A stretch of DNA of 64,000 nt from Legionella nautarum (GCF_001467895.1 NZ_LNYO01000021.1:1-64000); one strand, 5' to 3'; counted from the stretch's first letter, positions 43,479 through 53,233 are shown. Notes: a model not told the origin generated them from the sequence alone. Program-made: numbers and translations.

Positions 43479-45758
43479 TCAATTAAATCTGAAACTTTCA
43501 AATTCATCACTGTCGGGTTGATCCTGCTCAATAGATTCAGTATTTTTGGCGATACTAAAACCAGTCATTTGTTCAATAACTCTTTTTTTAGCCATCATAA
43601 GGATCTTATCAAACTCTCCTTTATTTAAATAATGATGCTCTCTAAAATGATTTTGATAATGCATGTGCAATTGGGTTTGACCAAGCGAAAGAATATCGGA
43701 TATTTTCTTTAAATCATTACCTTCTCCTTGCGAATCCAAACTTTCCAATTTCTCATAAATTTCTTTTGAAATGGCAGATTTTTCGGGTGATACAAAGGGT
43801 AATTTAATAGGTGTGACCTTGGATAAAATTTTGTGGGCCATCTCCAAAAACAGATTGCGTTTGTTGTATGCAGCAAACAATTTAGCAGTCTCAAAAGCTA
43901 AGCTTGGTGTGTCAAAGCTTGGAACGGTAAGTTGATTGAGTTCGTTAATTAATTTTTTCAGGACTTTTTCTTCATCTTTTCCATATTGTTGTTCTAAATA
44001 GAGGACAGCTTGGTTTATTATTTTTTTTGCTTCTAGGGATTTTTGTAAATAAGTTAACTCAGATTGTTCTATCTGTTCCAGCGTTTTGCTTACTTCATCA
44101 AGATAATTTTTTTCCTGAGAAGGTTCTTCAGTATCAGAATCTTTAAAATATTTTTCAATAATTTTATCGAAATCAATTCTTCTAGGACCAAGCTCTAATT
44201 TTACTTTAGAGAGTTGATGATATAGGTATTGTTTATGACCCTCGCCTTTCAAATAGGCAAGTGAACTATTTATTGAGTTTCTTAAGATATGACAGGCTTG
44301 ATCGGGAGGGAAAAGTTCTACTTTTTTCAAGGTATTTTTTAATACTCTTATTGCTACCTCATTATCAAAAGAATAGTATTTTCTATGATTATTTTCATAG
44401 TTGATAATAGAATTTATCGCATGCTTTAAATAAGATAATTCATCATTAACCAATGGGGTTCCTGATTTATGGTCGCTATATGCGGGCAAGAAACCAGGGC
44501 CCGGAAAAGAAGTATCTTTTATTTTATGGAATTCACAAAAGCGCTCATAAAAGAGAGGGGCTTTTTGAGTCGCATCTTTAAGCGCGTTTAGCTCTGAATT
44601 TACTTTTTCTTGGAGATCTTCCATTTGCCCCAAAGAGTTTTCAGCATTTCTATAAAACCACTTGTAAGTATTGGGGTACAGAGCTGCGAATAACTCAGCA
44701 TGTTCTTGGTTAACGAATAAACGATGTAGAGGATTAAGTTCGTACTGCTGCAAAATGTTACGGGTATTAAGACGAACTCCTGCTGAATAATCTCCCCAAT
44801 TTTCTAGTATTTCTGTATAAAGCCTAAAGCGTTCTTCGTCCTCAAGAGGATCAACTTGTTGAGGTTCATACACACGAAACTCAACTTCTTTATTGATGTC
44901 TGGAGGCGTCTGTCCTTCGTCAAGGCTGCCCGTTTTTTTAGCAAACCGAAAAAGATCATCATGGAGTAGCCTGGCTACTTGATTAGATTTGTCACTATTA
45001 CCAAGATTCATCCCCTTCCCATGTCCACCTGGGTAAACTTTAAAAGTTGCTTCGGTGGTAGTTGGACTGGTAAAAACATACCTGGATTTATCTTGGGGAT
45101 CAAAATAGGGCCTGTATTCATGCAACATCGTCACTGATTCAAAATGTTGTACATTGGCAGGAATCGTATAAGCCTGAGGATCCGCACTATGTCCTGGACC
45201 GGAGACATGATCGATGAGAAAAAGGTTAACTTTGAGCTCGGGATAAAGGTCATTTAATAAATTAGCAAGTCTGACACAAGTATCTGCCCCGCGGCTAAAA
45301 CCATGAAGATTGATGTGCTTGGGGAATTTCCCCTCTTCTTTTAGCTGCTCTAAACGCAAAATAGCTTCAAACAGTAATTCGTCGATACCTTCACCCGCTA
45401 CAGTGCCACTTAGACGTTTCATTAAGTCTTTAATATTTTGAGGCAGCACAGTGGTTTCTATTAGTATTTTTTTGCGCGTTTCAACATTATATATATAGCG
45501 ACCAGGCATAGGATTTGCTTTTCTTTTTTCCTGTGAATACTTGTGATCAGATAAATGCTTAGGATCAGAGCTTTTCCCCTGAGGATTAGAACCTACTCCA
45601 TCGAAAAGGCAAACATGGCTGCTAAGCTCCGGATCACTGTCTTTATAATTCCTCTTAGTTGCCCTATACAAGGCAGTTATAGCATTCTTATTGGTCACTC
45701 TATGTTGGCTTGTACCAAGGAAGAAAAAGCTAGCAGTTTCTGAGGTTGGAGGGCACAT
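43479..45758 (-). CDS. DUF2235/Tle1-like alpha/beta hydrolase, candidate effector
   Basis: A 759-residue protein. The first 300 residues look like the DUF2235 (Tle1 phospholipase) fold: FLGTSQHR and LFDGVGSN at the N-terminus, the nucleophile elbow LHGFSRGADT with S155, a likely Asp in LIDHVSGPGH and a likely His in YPGGHGKGMN. The remaining 450 residues are helical and coiled-coil with no known domain. By family it would cut phospholipids or another ester. There is no T6SS locus here; an acidic C-terminus (QPDSDEFESFRFN) and a CpxR-type box upstream favour a Dot/Icm effector. Enzyme activity is inference. Confidence 0.65.
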   Translation of the reverse strand: MCPPTSETASFFFLGTSQHRVTNKNAITALYRATKRNYKDSDPELSSHVCLFDGVGSNPQGKSSDPKHLSDHKYSQEKRKANPMPGRYIYNVETRKKILIETTVLPQNIKDLMKRLSGTVAGEGIDELLFEAILRLEQLKEEGKFPKHINLHGFSRGADTCVRLANLLNDLYPELKVNLFLIDHVSGPGHSADPQAYTIPANVQHFESVTMLHEYRPYFDPQDKSRYVFTSPTTTEATFKVYPGGHGKGMNLGNSDKSNQVARLLHDDLFRFAKKTGSLDEGQTPPDINKEVEFRVYEPQQVDPLEDEERFRLYTEILENWGDYSAGVRLNTRNILQQYELNPLHRLFVNQEHAELFAALYPNTYKWFYRNAENSLGQMEDLQEKVNSELNALKDATQKAPLFYERFCEFHKIKDTSFPGPGFLPAYSDHKSGTPLVNDELSYLKHAINSIINYENNHRKYYSFDNEVAIRVLKNTLKKVELFPPDQACHILRNSINSSLAYLKGEGHKQYLYHQLSKVKLELGPRRIDFDKIIEKYFKDSDTEEPSQEKNYLDEVSKTLEQIEQSELTYLQKSLEAKKIINQAVLYLEQQYGKDEEKVLKKLINELNQLTVPSFDTPSLAFETAKLFAAYNKRNLFLEMAHKILSKVTPIKLPFVSPEKSAISKEIYEKLESLDSQGEGNDLKKISDILSLGQTQLHMHYQNHFREHHYLNKGEFDKILMMAKKRVIEQMTGFSIAKNTESIEQDQPDSDEFESFRFN

Positions 45759-45787
45759 ATTCTAGTCAAAAAACAATTAGGAGTATT

Positions 45788-45802
45788 GTAAAGTATAGTA
45801 AA
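45788..45802 (+). promoter_or_regulatory. Putative CpxR box
   Basis: GTAAA-GTATA-GTAAA, the CpxR consensus of two GTAAA half sites five bases apart, 30 bases upstream of the minus-strand gene ending at 43479. It overlaps the probable -10 region, so it could be repressing. CpxR is known to control Dot/Icm and effector genes in Legionella; binding here is inferred. Confidence 0.4.
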
Positions 45803-45859
45803 CCATTTTATTGATCAAAATGCAACCAATAAGAGCACAAAGTTCAAAAAAAAGACATT

Positions 45860-47140
45860 CTAGCGGATAAGGAAAAATATAATAAAGACTAAACTTAAGG
45901 TCATCAATAGCGGATTAACGGTTTGACGAGTGAATAATTTAAGTAAGCTGTAAAGCAGAATTCCAGCCCCAATACCATCAGCAATGGATGAGGTAAAAGG
46001 AATGAGCATAATAGTGACCATGCAAGGTGCTGTTTCACTAATATCTTCTAATTTTAACTCCCCTAAATGTTTCATCATGCAACAAGCCACGTAAAGTAAA
46101 GCGGGGCCTACTGCATAGCTAGGAATCATTTGCGCAAGAGGAAAGAAAAACAACATCAAGATAAAGCCTGTTGCAATGATGTAAGCGGTTATGCCAGTGC
46201 GCCCTCCTGCTTGAATTCCTGCGGCTGATTCAATGTAAGGAGACGTACTTGCTGAACCTAAAAGGCCAGCTAAGGTGGATGCAGCTGCATCTGCAGTTAA
46301 ACTTCTACTGAGACGTTGTTGATAATTGGGATGCTCTCTAAAGACTGATTGATTAAGAAGCCCAACAAGTGTTCCTGTTGCATCAAAAACTGCAATTAAG
46401 AAAAAAGTAAATATTGCTTTAAGCGAGGGAATGCTAGCAAGACCAGAAAAGTCAAGTTTTAAGAAGCTCGGCGCTATGGAGGGTGGTAAAGCCACTAAAC
46501 CCTGCCAAGGGGTTAAGCCTAAGAGTAAACTTAAAACACTAACGCTCAGAATCCCTAAAATAATCGCAGCAGGAATATGATAGTAATCAAGTACCAAGAT
46601 CGTCAAGAATCCCAAAAAAAACAAGCCACTCTGCGGCCGACTGAGATCGCCTAAGCGGATCATGGTGTGATTATCACTGACAATCAATTGATTGGATTGC
46701 AAAGCAATCAGGGCAATAAGTAAGCTGATTCCAATTAATATAGCTATTTGCAAATTATGAGGGATTGCTTCGATCAGCAAGCGTCGTAATCTTGTGAGGC
46801 TAATGAGAAAAAATAATAAGCCAGAAATGAATACCATTGCGAGAGCATGTTGCCAATCAATTCCCATGGTGAGAACAACGGAATAAGCAAAATAAATATT
46901 GAGGGCCATTCCGGGCGCGATCCCAATTGGAGTATTTGCTAAAAACCCAGTTAAAAAACAGCCAAATGCAGTGACTAGGCAGGTTGCTGTAAAAACTGCC
47001 CCTTGATCCATTCCGGCTTCATGCAAAATGCTAGGATTAACAAAGGCGATGTAGGCCATCGTTAAGAAAGAAGTAATCCCTGCTAAGACTTCTGTTTTAA
47101 AAGAAGAATCCTTAGACAACCTAGATTTGAGGTTATTCAT
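45860..47140 (-). CDS. NCS2-family purine permease (AzgA/PbuG-like)
   Basis: A 426-residue polytopic protein with about 12 to 14 membrane segments. FLTMAYIAFVNPSILHEAGM and LANTPIGIAPGMALNIYFAY match the AzgA-like branch of the nucleobase:cation symporters, and GLLGSASTSPYIESAAGIQA is the family's substrate-loop motif. It imports adenine, guanine or hypoxanthine with protons. It lies 10 bases downstream of the DUF155 gene, same strand, so both may share a transcript. Confidence 0.9.
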   Translation of the reverse strand: MNNLKSRLSKDSSFKTEVLAGITSFLTMAYIAFVNPSILHEAGMDQGAVFTATCLVTAFGCFLTGFLANTPIGIAPGMALNIYFAYSVVLTMGIDWQHALAMVFISGLLFFLISLTRLRRLLIEAIPHNLQIAILIGISLLIALIALQSNQLIVSDNHTMIRLGDLSRPQSGLFFLGFLTILVLDYYHIPAAIILGILSVSVLSLLLGLTPWQGLVALPPSIAPSFLKLDFSGLASIPSLKAIFTFFLIAVFDATGTLVGLLNQSVFREHPNYQQRLSRSLTADAAASTLAGLLGSASTSPYIESAAGIQAGGRTGITAYIIATGFILMLFFFPLAQMIPSYAVGPALLYVACCMMKHLGELKLEDISETAPCMVTIMLIPFTSSIADGIGAGILLYSLLKLFTRQTVNPLLMTLSLVFIIFFLIR

Positions 47141-47149
47141 GTTAACTGG

Positions 47150-47956
47150 CTAAAAAATAAAGTTAAGGACGTCAAATACAATTTCGACTGCAATCAAGGC
47201 GATAATAATGATTTCCAAGCTATGAGAATGACGAGTTTCAAGATAACCATTAAACATATCGAAGATTTCATTGAGCGTATCTAAGCGGTGATTGATGGCA
47301 TTTACTCGTCGTTGAATGTGTAAATAGCGCTCAAGCATCGTGTAATATTCTTCTAAGCTTGGGTGTTGCCAAAAATATTTTGGATGATAAAGGAAATTAG
47401 AAATCAAGTTCATTTCGCTTTTAGAGCCAAGAATTTCACCGATAACTTGACGAATTTGATTGCGGCTAATAGGCATATGGCCTTTATTCGAAAGGCTTTG
47501 AATCATTGGATTATATTTATCGATGAGGGTTTCAATGATCGTTTCAAAGTACTGTAACTTTACTGATTGCGAAAAGCCATAAGAGAAGCTTAGCTTCAAG
47601 TCTTCCCCAGGTTCATCCATTGTTAAACAGTCCACATCAAAAAAACCATGAGGTTCTATAGCGGTTTTATCGCCCAGTTTATAGCTGAATTCATCACGGA
47701 CTAAAAATGAGATGGGTTTATCTGCAAATTGTTTAATAATATCAAGATAGTGTTTAATTTGATAACGTTTAACACCCCAGGACACCACAGTACCATTTTT
47801 AAAAACAAAGATAAGAGTATTATTTATATCAGAGCGGTTTAATCTCAAGACGTCTCGAGAGCGGATAGAACTGTAGCCAGGTAGGCTGGTCTTGAAGTAA
47901 GTATCTAGGCGTGACAAATCAATCGCGTTGGCAATGCAATAACTTAAGCATTCCAT
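47150..47956 (-). CDS. RMD1/YagE family protein (DUF155)
   Basis: A 268-residue protein with the DUF155 core (NNTLIFVFKNGTVVSWGVKR, then FSYGFSQSVKLQYFE) and a C-terminal membrane helix (LEIIIIALIAVEIVFDVLNF) preceded by RHSHS. The family is widespread from bacteria to mitochondria (yeast Rmd1/Rmd8), where members are linked to mitochondrial translation and meiosis; the bacterial role is not established. An operator-like dyad surrounds its promoter -10 at 48023-48046. Confidence 0.85.
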   Translation of the reverse strand: MECLSYCIANAIDLSRLDTYFKTSLPGYSSIRSRDVLRLNRSDINNTLIFVFKNGTVVSWGVKRYQIKHYLDIIKQFADKPISFLVRDEFSYKLGDKTAIEPHGFFDVDCLTMDEPGEDLKLSFSYGFSQSVKLQYFETIIETLIDKYNPMIQSLSNKGHMPISRNQIRQVIGEILGSKSEMNLISNFLYHPKYFWQHPSLEEYYTMLERYLHIQRRVNAINHRLDTLNEIFDMFNGYLETRHSHSLEIIIIALIAVEIVFDVLNFIF

Positions 47957-47991
47957 GATAAAAATAATCCTTGCACAATATTAGAACTCGC

Positions 47992-48046
47992 AATACTCTT
48001 TTTGGAGTATTACGAGCAGCTCAATTAGGATGATTATAACCTAATT
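47992..48046 (-). promoter_or_regulatory. Promoter and dyads upstream of the DUF155 gene
   Basis: Minus-strand TATAAT (48038-48033) is flanked symmetrically by AATTAGG (48023-48029) and CCTAATT (48040-48046), a 7-base dyad placed to block RNA polymerase. Downstream, AATACTC (47992-47998) and GAGTATT (48005-48011) form a second perfect 7-base dyad in the leader. The adjacent HTH protein is a possible ligand (inference). Confidence 0.4.
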
Positions 48047-48056
48047 AGCAGTCAAC

Positions 48057-48326
48057 TTATACGCTATCAGCGGTTTCTTGGCCGGGATAAGCTTTTTTCC
48101 TGTCTGTCGCGCCACTCAGCCATTGAGGACAGACCTCCAATACTTTTGCTATCTTGTCTAGTTGTTCTGGAGAGGGCAACATGTGGCCGAAGATCATTGC
48201 GTTAGCCAAATGACGTGTAACGCCAAAGACTTTAGAAACTGCCTTAATCTTGTCAGACAACTCTTCGGGGAATCCTAATAATGACAATTCACGATTGAAT
48301 CGTTGAGAAAATACTTTACTGTTCAT
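48057..48326 (-). CDS. Small helix-turn-helix (XRE/Cro-like) regulator
   Basis: An 89-residue protein from MNSKVFSQRFNREL, with a Cro/C1-type HTH: FPEELSDKIKAVSKVFGVTR, then HLANAMIFGHMLPSPEQLDK and IAKVLEVCPQWLSGA. ATG at 48326 has GGAG six bases upstream and fixes the start; the open frame further upstream is not supported. Many such proteins repress prophage or accessory genes, but no phage genes are nearby. Possible targets are its own promoter and the DUF155 gene. Confidence 0.75.
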   Translation of the reverse strand: MNSKVFSQRFNRELSLLGFPEELSDKIKAVSKVFGVTRHLANAMIFGHMLPSPEQLDKIAKVLEVCPQWLSGATDRKKAYPGQETADSV

Positions 48327-48713
48327 TTTTTCACTCCATGAAAAAAATAATTTGGTCAGTATAGACTGACAGCTTATTGGGTAATAGCCTAAGATCCCTA
48401 AAACAAAAAATTTCTGTAAACGGTTCGATTGGAGGACTGAATCAATTACCATTTTTTGGTTCAGTTGCTCAATACTATCGCAGGTCAGACACAAGTTTTC
48501 TGCAGATCTGCTCGCATTTGCCTATATCCATCTAACTGAATAGGTATCTTACTCCGTTGCGGCACTGAAAATGAATGGTTAACCTGGCTAGTATTTGAAC
48601 TTGAAGCTATACCTATCTATCCTTGATACAGGTATGTCTGTTATAACTTATTTTCTTTCTGTAGCAAAGTATTTTTCTATTTATTTTAAAAACAACTAGT
48701 TATCCCGCTAACC
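48327..48713. other. Intergenic region, 387 bp, with possible operators
   Basis: Upstream of the HTH gene and downstream of the EAL-HDOD gene. ATAGGTAT (near 48540), ATACCTAT (near 48607) and a related ACAGGTATG (near 48630) form a set of short dyads and repeats that could be operators for the HTH protein. No terminator with a T tract was seen. A 56-codon frame continuing upstream from the HTH gene has no ribosome binding site. Confidence 0.35.
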
Positions 48714-49949
48714 TTAACGAATTAAAGCAATGATATTGTTAGCATAAGAAATGCCTTTTAAGTAAGCATTTGTATAATCTTCTGCGCTAAATTTCGAATA
48801 CCCTAGCTTATTAAAATAGGCTTGCTCATAAGCTTGAGTCATATCTAATAAATAACCAAGAGTACCTCGACGTGTCAGTAAAGCGGCGTTAATTTCATTT
48901 TCCAATTGCAGTTTAGTTAATAAAAAAGGCATTGGTTGATTCAGTACAGCATCTAAAGTAGAAAACAGGCCCACTGTAAATGCTTGATGAGAGTCTTTTT
49001 CATCGAAATGAGTTGCAAGAATTTGACACATTTTGGCTCTAATGAGCGTTCTTTCGAGTAAATCATCGGTTACATTATCGAGTTCTGCTATTAAAAGTAG
49101 ACTCATCCAATTTCGTATTTCTGAAAGTCCTAGGCGTTGAATGGCATCGACTAAAGAATTAATCATCTTACCTTGATACATTGAGGCTGAGTTGGACAGT
49201 TTAAGTATGCGCTCCCCCAACTTGGGTATTTGCAAAATCATTTCCTCAACTCGGGCAATCTGGGTGTCAGGGTTATAAAGCTCAGCAAATAACTGCAGTA
49301 GAAGAATTTTATCTTCTGCAAGCGTTTGGTTTTGCACTAAGTTAGGGTGATTTAAAAAGAACCCTTGAAAAAAATCAAACCCTAAATCGCGGCATACAAT
49401 TAATTGTTCGCGATTTTCAATTTTTTCAGCTAATAGTTTGCCTTTAAATCCAGATTCGCGAACTAAGGTCAGTTGTTTGTTAATTTCTTGCTTGGTTAAG
49501 CCTAACACTTCAATCTTTATGATGTCAGCAAGATTAATCATTGGAATTAAGTCTTCATGAAAAATAAAATCATCCAGAGCGATTTTATAACCCTCTTTAG
49601 AAAATGTTTTTATATTTTCTAATAAGAGCTCGTCGACCAAAATATTTTCTAATAATTCAATCACAATTCGATGTTTAGGGAGCGACGCGGGTAATTTTTG
49701 CAACAAATGATTACGGGTAAAATTAATGAAAGCGGGGTGATGTCCGAGGATCAAATTGAGATCGAGATGTCTAAACAGATAGGACAGTACCTGGGCAGTT
49801 GCTTTGTCTCCTGCCTTCTCATCAGTGGTATCAATATTTGCACTATTCAGATCACCTGCTCGATAGAGAAGTTCATAAGCGCATACAGAAGCATGAGTAT
49901 CATAAATTGCCTGTCTGGCGAATATCGCAGGTATCAATTGTTTGTTCAA
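48714..49949 (-). CDS. EAL-HDOD signalling protein with degenerate EAL domain
   Basis: A 411-residue protein of the YuxH type. The N-terminal EAL-like domain (about 1-200) has YELLYR in place of EALLR and ALDDFIFHED where active enzymes have a DDFG motif, so c-di-GMP hydrolysis is unlikely; binding or protein contact is more probable. The C-terminal HDOD domain (about 205-405) has KLGERILKLSNSASM and LGLSEIRNWMSLLLIAEL. Such proteins link second messengers to motility or stress. Monocistronic by spacing. Confidence 0.85.
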   Translation of the reverse strand: MNKQLIPAIFARQAIYDTHASVCAYELLYRAGDLNSANIDTTDEKAGDKATAQVLSYLFRHLDLNLILGHHPAFINFTRNHLLQKLPASLPKHRIVIELLENILVDELLLENIKTFSKEGYKIALDDFIFHEDLIPMINLADIIKIEVLGLTKQEINKQLTLVRESGFKGKLLAEKIENREQLIVCRDLGFDFFQGFFLNHPNLVQNQTLAEDKILLLQLFAELYNPDTQIARVEEMILQIPKLGERILKLSNSASMYQGKMINSLVDAIQRLGLSEIRNWMSLLLIAELDNVTDDLLERTLIRAKMCQILATHFDEKDSHQAFTVGLFSTLDAVLNQPMPFLLTKLQLENEINAALLTRRGTLGYLLDMTQAYEQAYFNKLGYSKFSAEDYTNAYLKGISYANNIIALIR

Positions 49950-50026
49950 TTTAATCGGATCATAAATAGAAGAAGTAAGTTAAGTATAACGCAAACAACC
50001 TCAGCAATCCCACTTAGCTATTATAC

Positions 50027-50062
50027 GCTAATTGCCATCCCTGTGCAGGGATGGCAATTAGC
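50027..50062. terminator. 17-bp perfect inverted repeat downstream of gcvPB
   Basis: GCTAATTGCCATCCCTG (50027-50043), a 2-base loop TG, and its exact complement (50046-50062). It would form a very stable hairpin 44 bases after the gcvPB stop, on the minus strand, but no T tract follows. It may end or protect the glycine-cleavage transcript, or be a repeat element. Confidence 0.45.
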
Positions 50063-50105
50063 CGTGAGGATAAATCAGTTCGAGACAGCAAATGTCTGAG
50101 TCTGA

Positions 50106-51560
50106 CTAATCATGATGACTAAAATAATTTAAGTCTAATTCCCTTGCCGCTCTTACATCATCTAAACGTTTCACTGGCAAAGTATGTGGCGCATCCCGCA
50201 AAAGATTCGCATTGGTCTCGGCCTCATGAAGAATGGCTTGCATGGCGCTAATAAAACCATCCAATTCTTCTTTGCTTTCTGTTTCTGTCGGTTCAATAAG
50301 TAAACACTCGGGAACCAGTAAGGGGAAATAGGTGGTTGGTGCATGAAAGCCATAATCCAGTAAACGTTTTGCTAAATCCATCGCATTAATGCCATACCTT
50401 TTTTTCTCTTGGTTTAAAGTGAGAATAAATTCATGCGTTGCACGTCGTCCAGGATAAGCTGGATTAAAGCCCGCATTCTCAAGTTTAGCCAGTAGATAAT
50501 TCGCATTAAGCGTAGCAAACTCAGAAACACGTAGCATCCCTTCTTTGCCTAAAACACGAATATAAAAATAAGCACGAAGTAAAATAGCTGCATTACCCAT
50601 AAAGCAAGATAAACGGCCAATACTTTGGGGGAAATCATTGCTAGTAGCCCAACGATAGGCATTATTTTCTTTGATAACGGTGGGTAAAGGGATGTACGGT
50701 AATAGGCGTTTGCCCACGGCTACTGGCCCGGCTCCTGGTCCACCACCGCCATGAGGCGTTGCAAAGGTTTTATGCAAATTTAAATGCATAACATCAAAAC
50801 CCATGTCACCTGGTCTTACCTTACCTAAAATAGCATTTAAATTGGCACCATCATAATAAAGAAGGCCGCCAGCCTGATGTACCATCTGCGCTATTTCTTT
50901 TATTTGACGCATAAACAACCCTAGTGTAGAGGGGTTGGTGAGCATAATTCCTGCTGTTTTAGGACCGACTTTACGGCGTAGTTCTTCTAAATCAATATCC
51001 CCGTCCTTGGCTGTGGCAATTTCAACAACCTTAAAACCACACATCACCGCGGATGCCGGATTCGTACCATGAGCGGCATCAGGAATGAGTATTTCATCAC
51101 GTAGGGTATCACCACGTGATTGATGATAAGCCTTAATCATAGCAACGCCGGCAAATTCACCCTGAGAACCTGCCATAGGTGTTAATGACACCGCCTGCAT
51201 GCCAGTAATTTCAGCCAAGTTAGTTTGCAGTTCATGAAGAATCTGCAAAAAGCCTTGACTTGCTTCTTCTGGAGCCAAAGGATGGCGATTACTAAAACCG
51301 GCAATAGAGGCTGCTTTATGCACTCCACGCGGATTGTATTTCATTGTGCAGGAGCCTAAAGGGTAAAAATTGGTATCAATAGCAAAATTCTTTTGCGAAA
51401 GCTTAGTATAATGGCGGACTACTTGTAATTCAGAGCAAGCCGGCAAACGCGGTGGTTTGGAGCGCAAGAATTGCTCAGGAATTGCTGATTTCACTGCTGT
51501 ATTATACGGAGCCTGTGCCGTCGCTTGGCGGGTAGGTTTGGAGCGTTCAAAGATTAGCAT
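50106..51560 (-). CDS. gcvPB: Glycine dehydrogenase (decarboxylating) subunit 2
   Basis: A 484-residue P-protein beta subunit. It holds the PLP site, with the Lys in [19 protein letters not shown], and [20 protein letters not shown] upstream. With subunit 1 it decarboxylates glycine and passes the aminomethyl group to GcvH. Last gene of the operon; its start overlaps yciI by 7 bases. The two-subunit P-protein is typical of Legionella, in contrast to the single-chain GcvP of E. coli. Confidence 0.95.
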   Translation of the reverse strand: MLIFERSKPTRQATAQAPYNTAVKSAIPEQFLRSKPPRLPACSELQVVRHYTKLSQKNFAIDTNFYPLGSCTMKYNPRGVHKAASIAGFSNRHPLAPEEASQGFLQILHELQTNLAEITGMQAVSLTPMAGSQGEFAGVAMIKAYHQSRGDTLRDEILIPDAAHGTNPASAVMCGFKVVEIATAKDGDIDLEELRRKVGPKTAGIMLTNPSTLGLFMRQIKEIAQMVHQAGGLLYYDGANLNAILGKVRPGDMGFDVMHLNLHKTFATPHGGGGPGAGPVAVGKRLLPYIPLPTVIKENNAYRWATSNDFPQSIGRLSCFMGNAAILLRAYFYIRVLGKEGMLRVSEFATLNANYLLAKLENAGFNPAYPGRRATHEFILTLNQEKKRYGINAMDLAKRLLDYGFHAPTTYFPLLVPECLLIEPTETESKEELDGFISAMQAILHEAETNANLLRDAPHTLPVKRLDDVRAARELDLNYFSHHD

Positions 51561-51862
51561 AATTCCCCCTCCGTTCTATGAATCAGATCTTTGAGTTCTT
51601 TACAAGATTTAACGGGTGTAAATTCGATAATTTGATAATCAGCAATTTCAGCGAGGTAGTAAGGATCTTGCTTAAATATTTCTTCCAGCTTCACTCTATC
51701 GTTGGTTGCTGCAATAATAATTCCACCTGTTCGAGGTTTCATTGGTCCTGAAGCGATAAGTAAGCCCTGTTTGTAATAGTATTCAAGAAACTCACGATGG
51801 GCTTGTAAGTACTTATCTACCTCATTAATCGGTTCTTTATAAGTTAACTGTATGATAAACAT
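51554..51862 (-). CDS. YciI-family protein within the gcv operon
   Basis: A 102-residue ferredoxin-fold protein. [20 protein letters not shown] carries the conserved His, and [14 protein letters not shown] and [18 protein letters not shown] are typical of the YciI/DGPF family. Biochemical role is mostly unknown for the family; some members act in chlorinated or muconolactone-type chemistry. It starts on the last base of gcvPA and overlaps gcvPB by 7 bases, so it is translated with the P-protein and may handle an aminomethyl or reactive by-product (inference). Confidence 0.85.
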   Translation of the reverse strand: MFIIQLTYKEPINEVDKYLQAHREFLEYYYKQGLLIASGPMKPRTGGIIIAATNDRVKLEEIFKQDPYYLAEIADYQIIEFTPVKSCKELKDLIHRTEGELC

Positions 51863-53232
51863 CAGCTACCTCGCTTCGCTAAAATTTGCTTCAATGCATT
51901 TGCATAATGAGCAATATCCTCATCCGTGCGCATTTCAGTTGCACAAACAAGGAGGGTATTTGCTAATTGTGGATAATGAGCTTCGACCGAGTATCCCCCG
52001 ATGACCCCTTCATCACGTAAGCGTCGGAGTACTTCATCGACTGGTTGAGCAAGGCGAAGAAGTGACTCATGGAAACCAGGTGCTGAAAAAACAGCCTCTA
52101 CCCCTTCAATTTGAGTGAGTGCAGAAACAAGGGCTTGAGTATTATGATGGCATTGACGGGCAACTTGTAGTAGTCCTTCAGCGCCTAATAAACTCATGTG
52201 GATGGTTGCTGCTGTGACCAATAAGCCTTGATTCGTGCAAATATTGGAAGTGGCTTTACCGCGGCGAATATGTTGTTCTCGAGCCTGTAGTGTGAGGCTG
52301 TAGCCAGTTTTATCGTCTTTATCTAAAGTACGTCCAATCAAACGCCCTGGCATTTGTCGTACATATTCCATGCGGGTACTAAAGAAACCAAAATACGGTC
52401 CGCCAGAGGCCATGGGTGAGCCGAGGGGTTGTCCCTCTCCACAGACAATATCAACTCCATGCTCACCCCACTGTCCTGGTGGTGTTAAAAGCGCCAGTGA
52501 GATGGGGTTCACGCTGGCGATACTAATGGTTTGATTCGCACGCGCCCAATGGGTTAGTTCATCAACCGATTCTAAACAGCCAAAGAAATTAGGTTGCGCA
52601 ATAACTAGGGCAGTAATATCTTCGCCTTGGTATTTCTCCAATGCAGAAAGGGCAGTAATTCCCTGCTTTTCATCAAAGGGCAGTGTTATGACCTCTATAT
52701 GTTGGGTGCGAACAATCGTTTCTAAGGTTTCTCGATAAAAAGGATGAATAGTACCTGCTACTAAAACACGATTGGTTTTGCTGCGTTTATTAATACGTAC
52801 AGCCATCAAGACCGCTTCAGCCAAGGCGGTGGCGCCATCGTACATTGACGCATTCGCTACCTCCATGCCGGTTAATTCAGCAATCATGGTTTGAAATTCA
52901 TAAAGCAGCTGTAAGGTGCCCTGACTTGCTTCCGCTTGATAGGGTGTATAGGCTGTTAAAAATTCGCCACGAGAGGCAATATCCCACACTGCAGCCGGAA
53001 TATGATGCTCATAGCTACCGGCACCCATAAAGCAAAGGCCATTTTGATTTTTATTCGCGAGCTGTTGAGCTTCCTTAAGCATCGCCATTTCACTCAAGCC
53101 TGCAGGGATGTTTTTAAGTTCCCCATAGAGTAATGAGTAGGGGATTTCATCAAATAAATCTTGGGTTTTGCTGACTCCAATTTGAGCCAACATAGTTTCT
53201 ATGTCTTCGGCTGTGTGTGGAATATAAGGCAT
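51862..53232 (-). CDS. gcvPA: Glycine dehydrogenase (decarboxylating) subunit 1
   Basis: A 456-residue P-protein alpha subunit, starting MPYIPHTAEDIETMLAQIGV and containing FMGAGSYEHHIPAAV, YQAEASQGTLQLLYEFQTMI and AGVALSGP-like CGEGQPLGSPMASGGPYFGF. It pairs with GcvPB to form the PLP enzyme of the glycine cleavage system. It starts one base after gcvH and shares its last base with the yciI start, so expression is coupled along the operon. Confidence 0.95.
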   Translation of the reverse strand: MPYIPHTAEDIETMLAQIGVSKTQDLFDEIPYSLLYGELKNIPAGLSEMAMLKEAQQLANKNQNGLCFMGAGSYEHHIPAAVWDIASRGEFLTAYTPYQAEASQGTLQLLYEFQTMIAELTGMEVANASMYDGATALAEAVLMAVRINKRSKTNRVLVAGTIHPFYRETLETIVRTQHIEVITLPFDEKQGITALSALEKYQGEDITALVIAQPNFFGCLESVDELTHWARANQTISIASVNPISLALLTPPGQWGEHGVDIVCGEGQPLGSPMASGGPYFGFFSTRMEYVRQMPGRLIGRTLDKDDKTGYSLTLQAREQHIRRGKATSNICTNQGLLVTAATIHMSLLGAEGLLQVARQCHHNTQALVSALTQIEGVEAVFSAPGFHESLLRLAQPVDEVLRRLRDEGVIGGYSVEAHYPQLANTLLVCATEMRTDEDIAHYANALKQILAKRGS

Positions 53233-53233
53233 A

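Noticed and set aside
48327-48494. N-terminal extension of the HTH protein
   Set aside because: The internal ATG at 48326 has GGAG at proper distance and the HTH domain starts soon after; the extension looks unlike protein.
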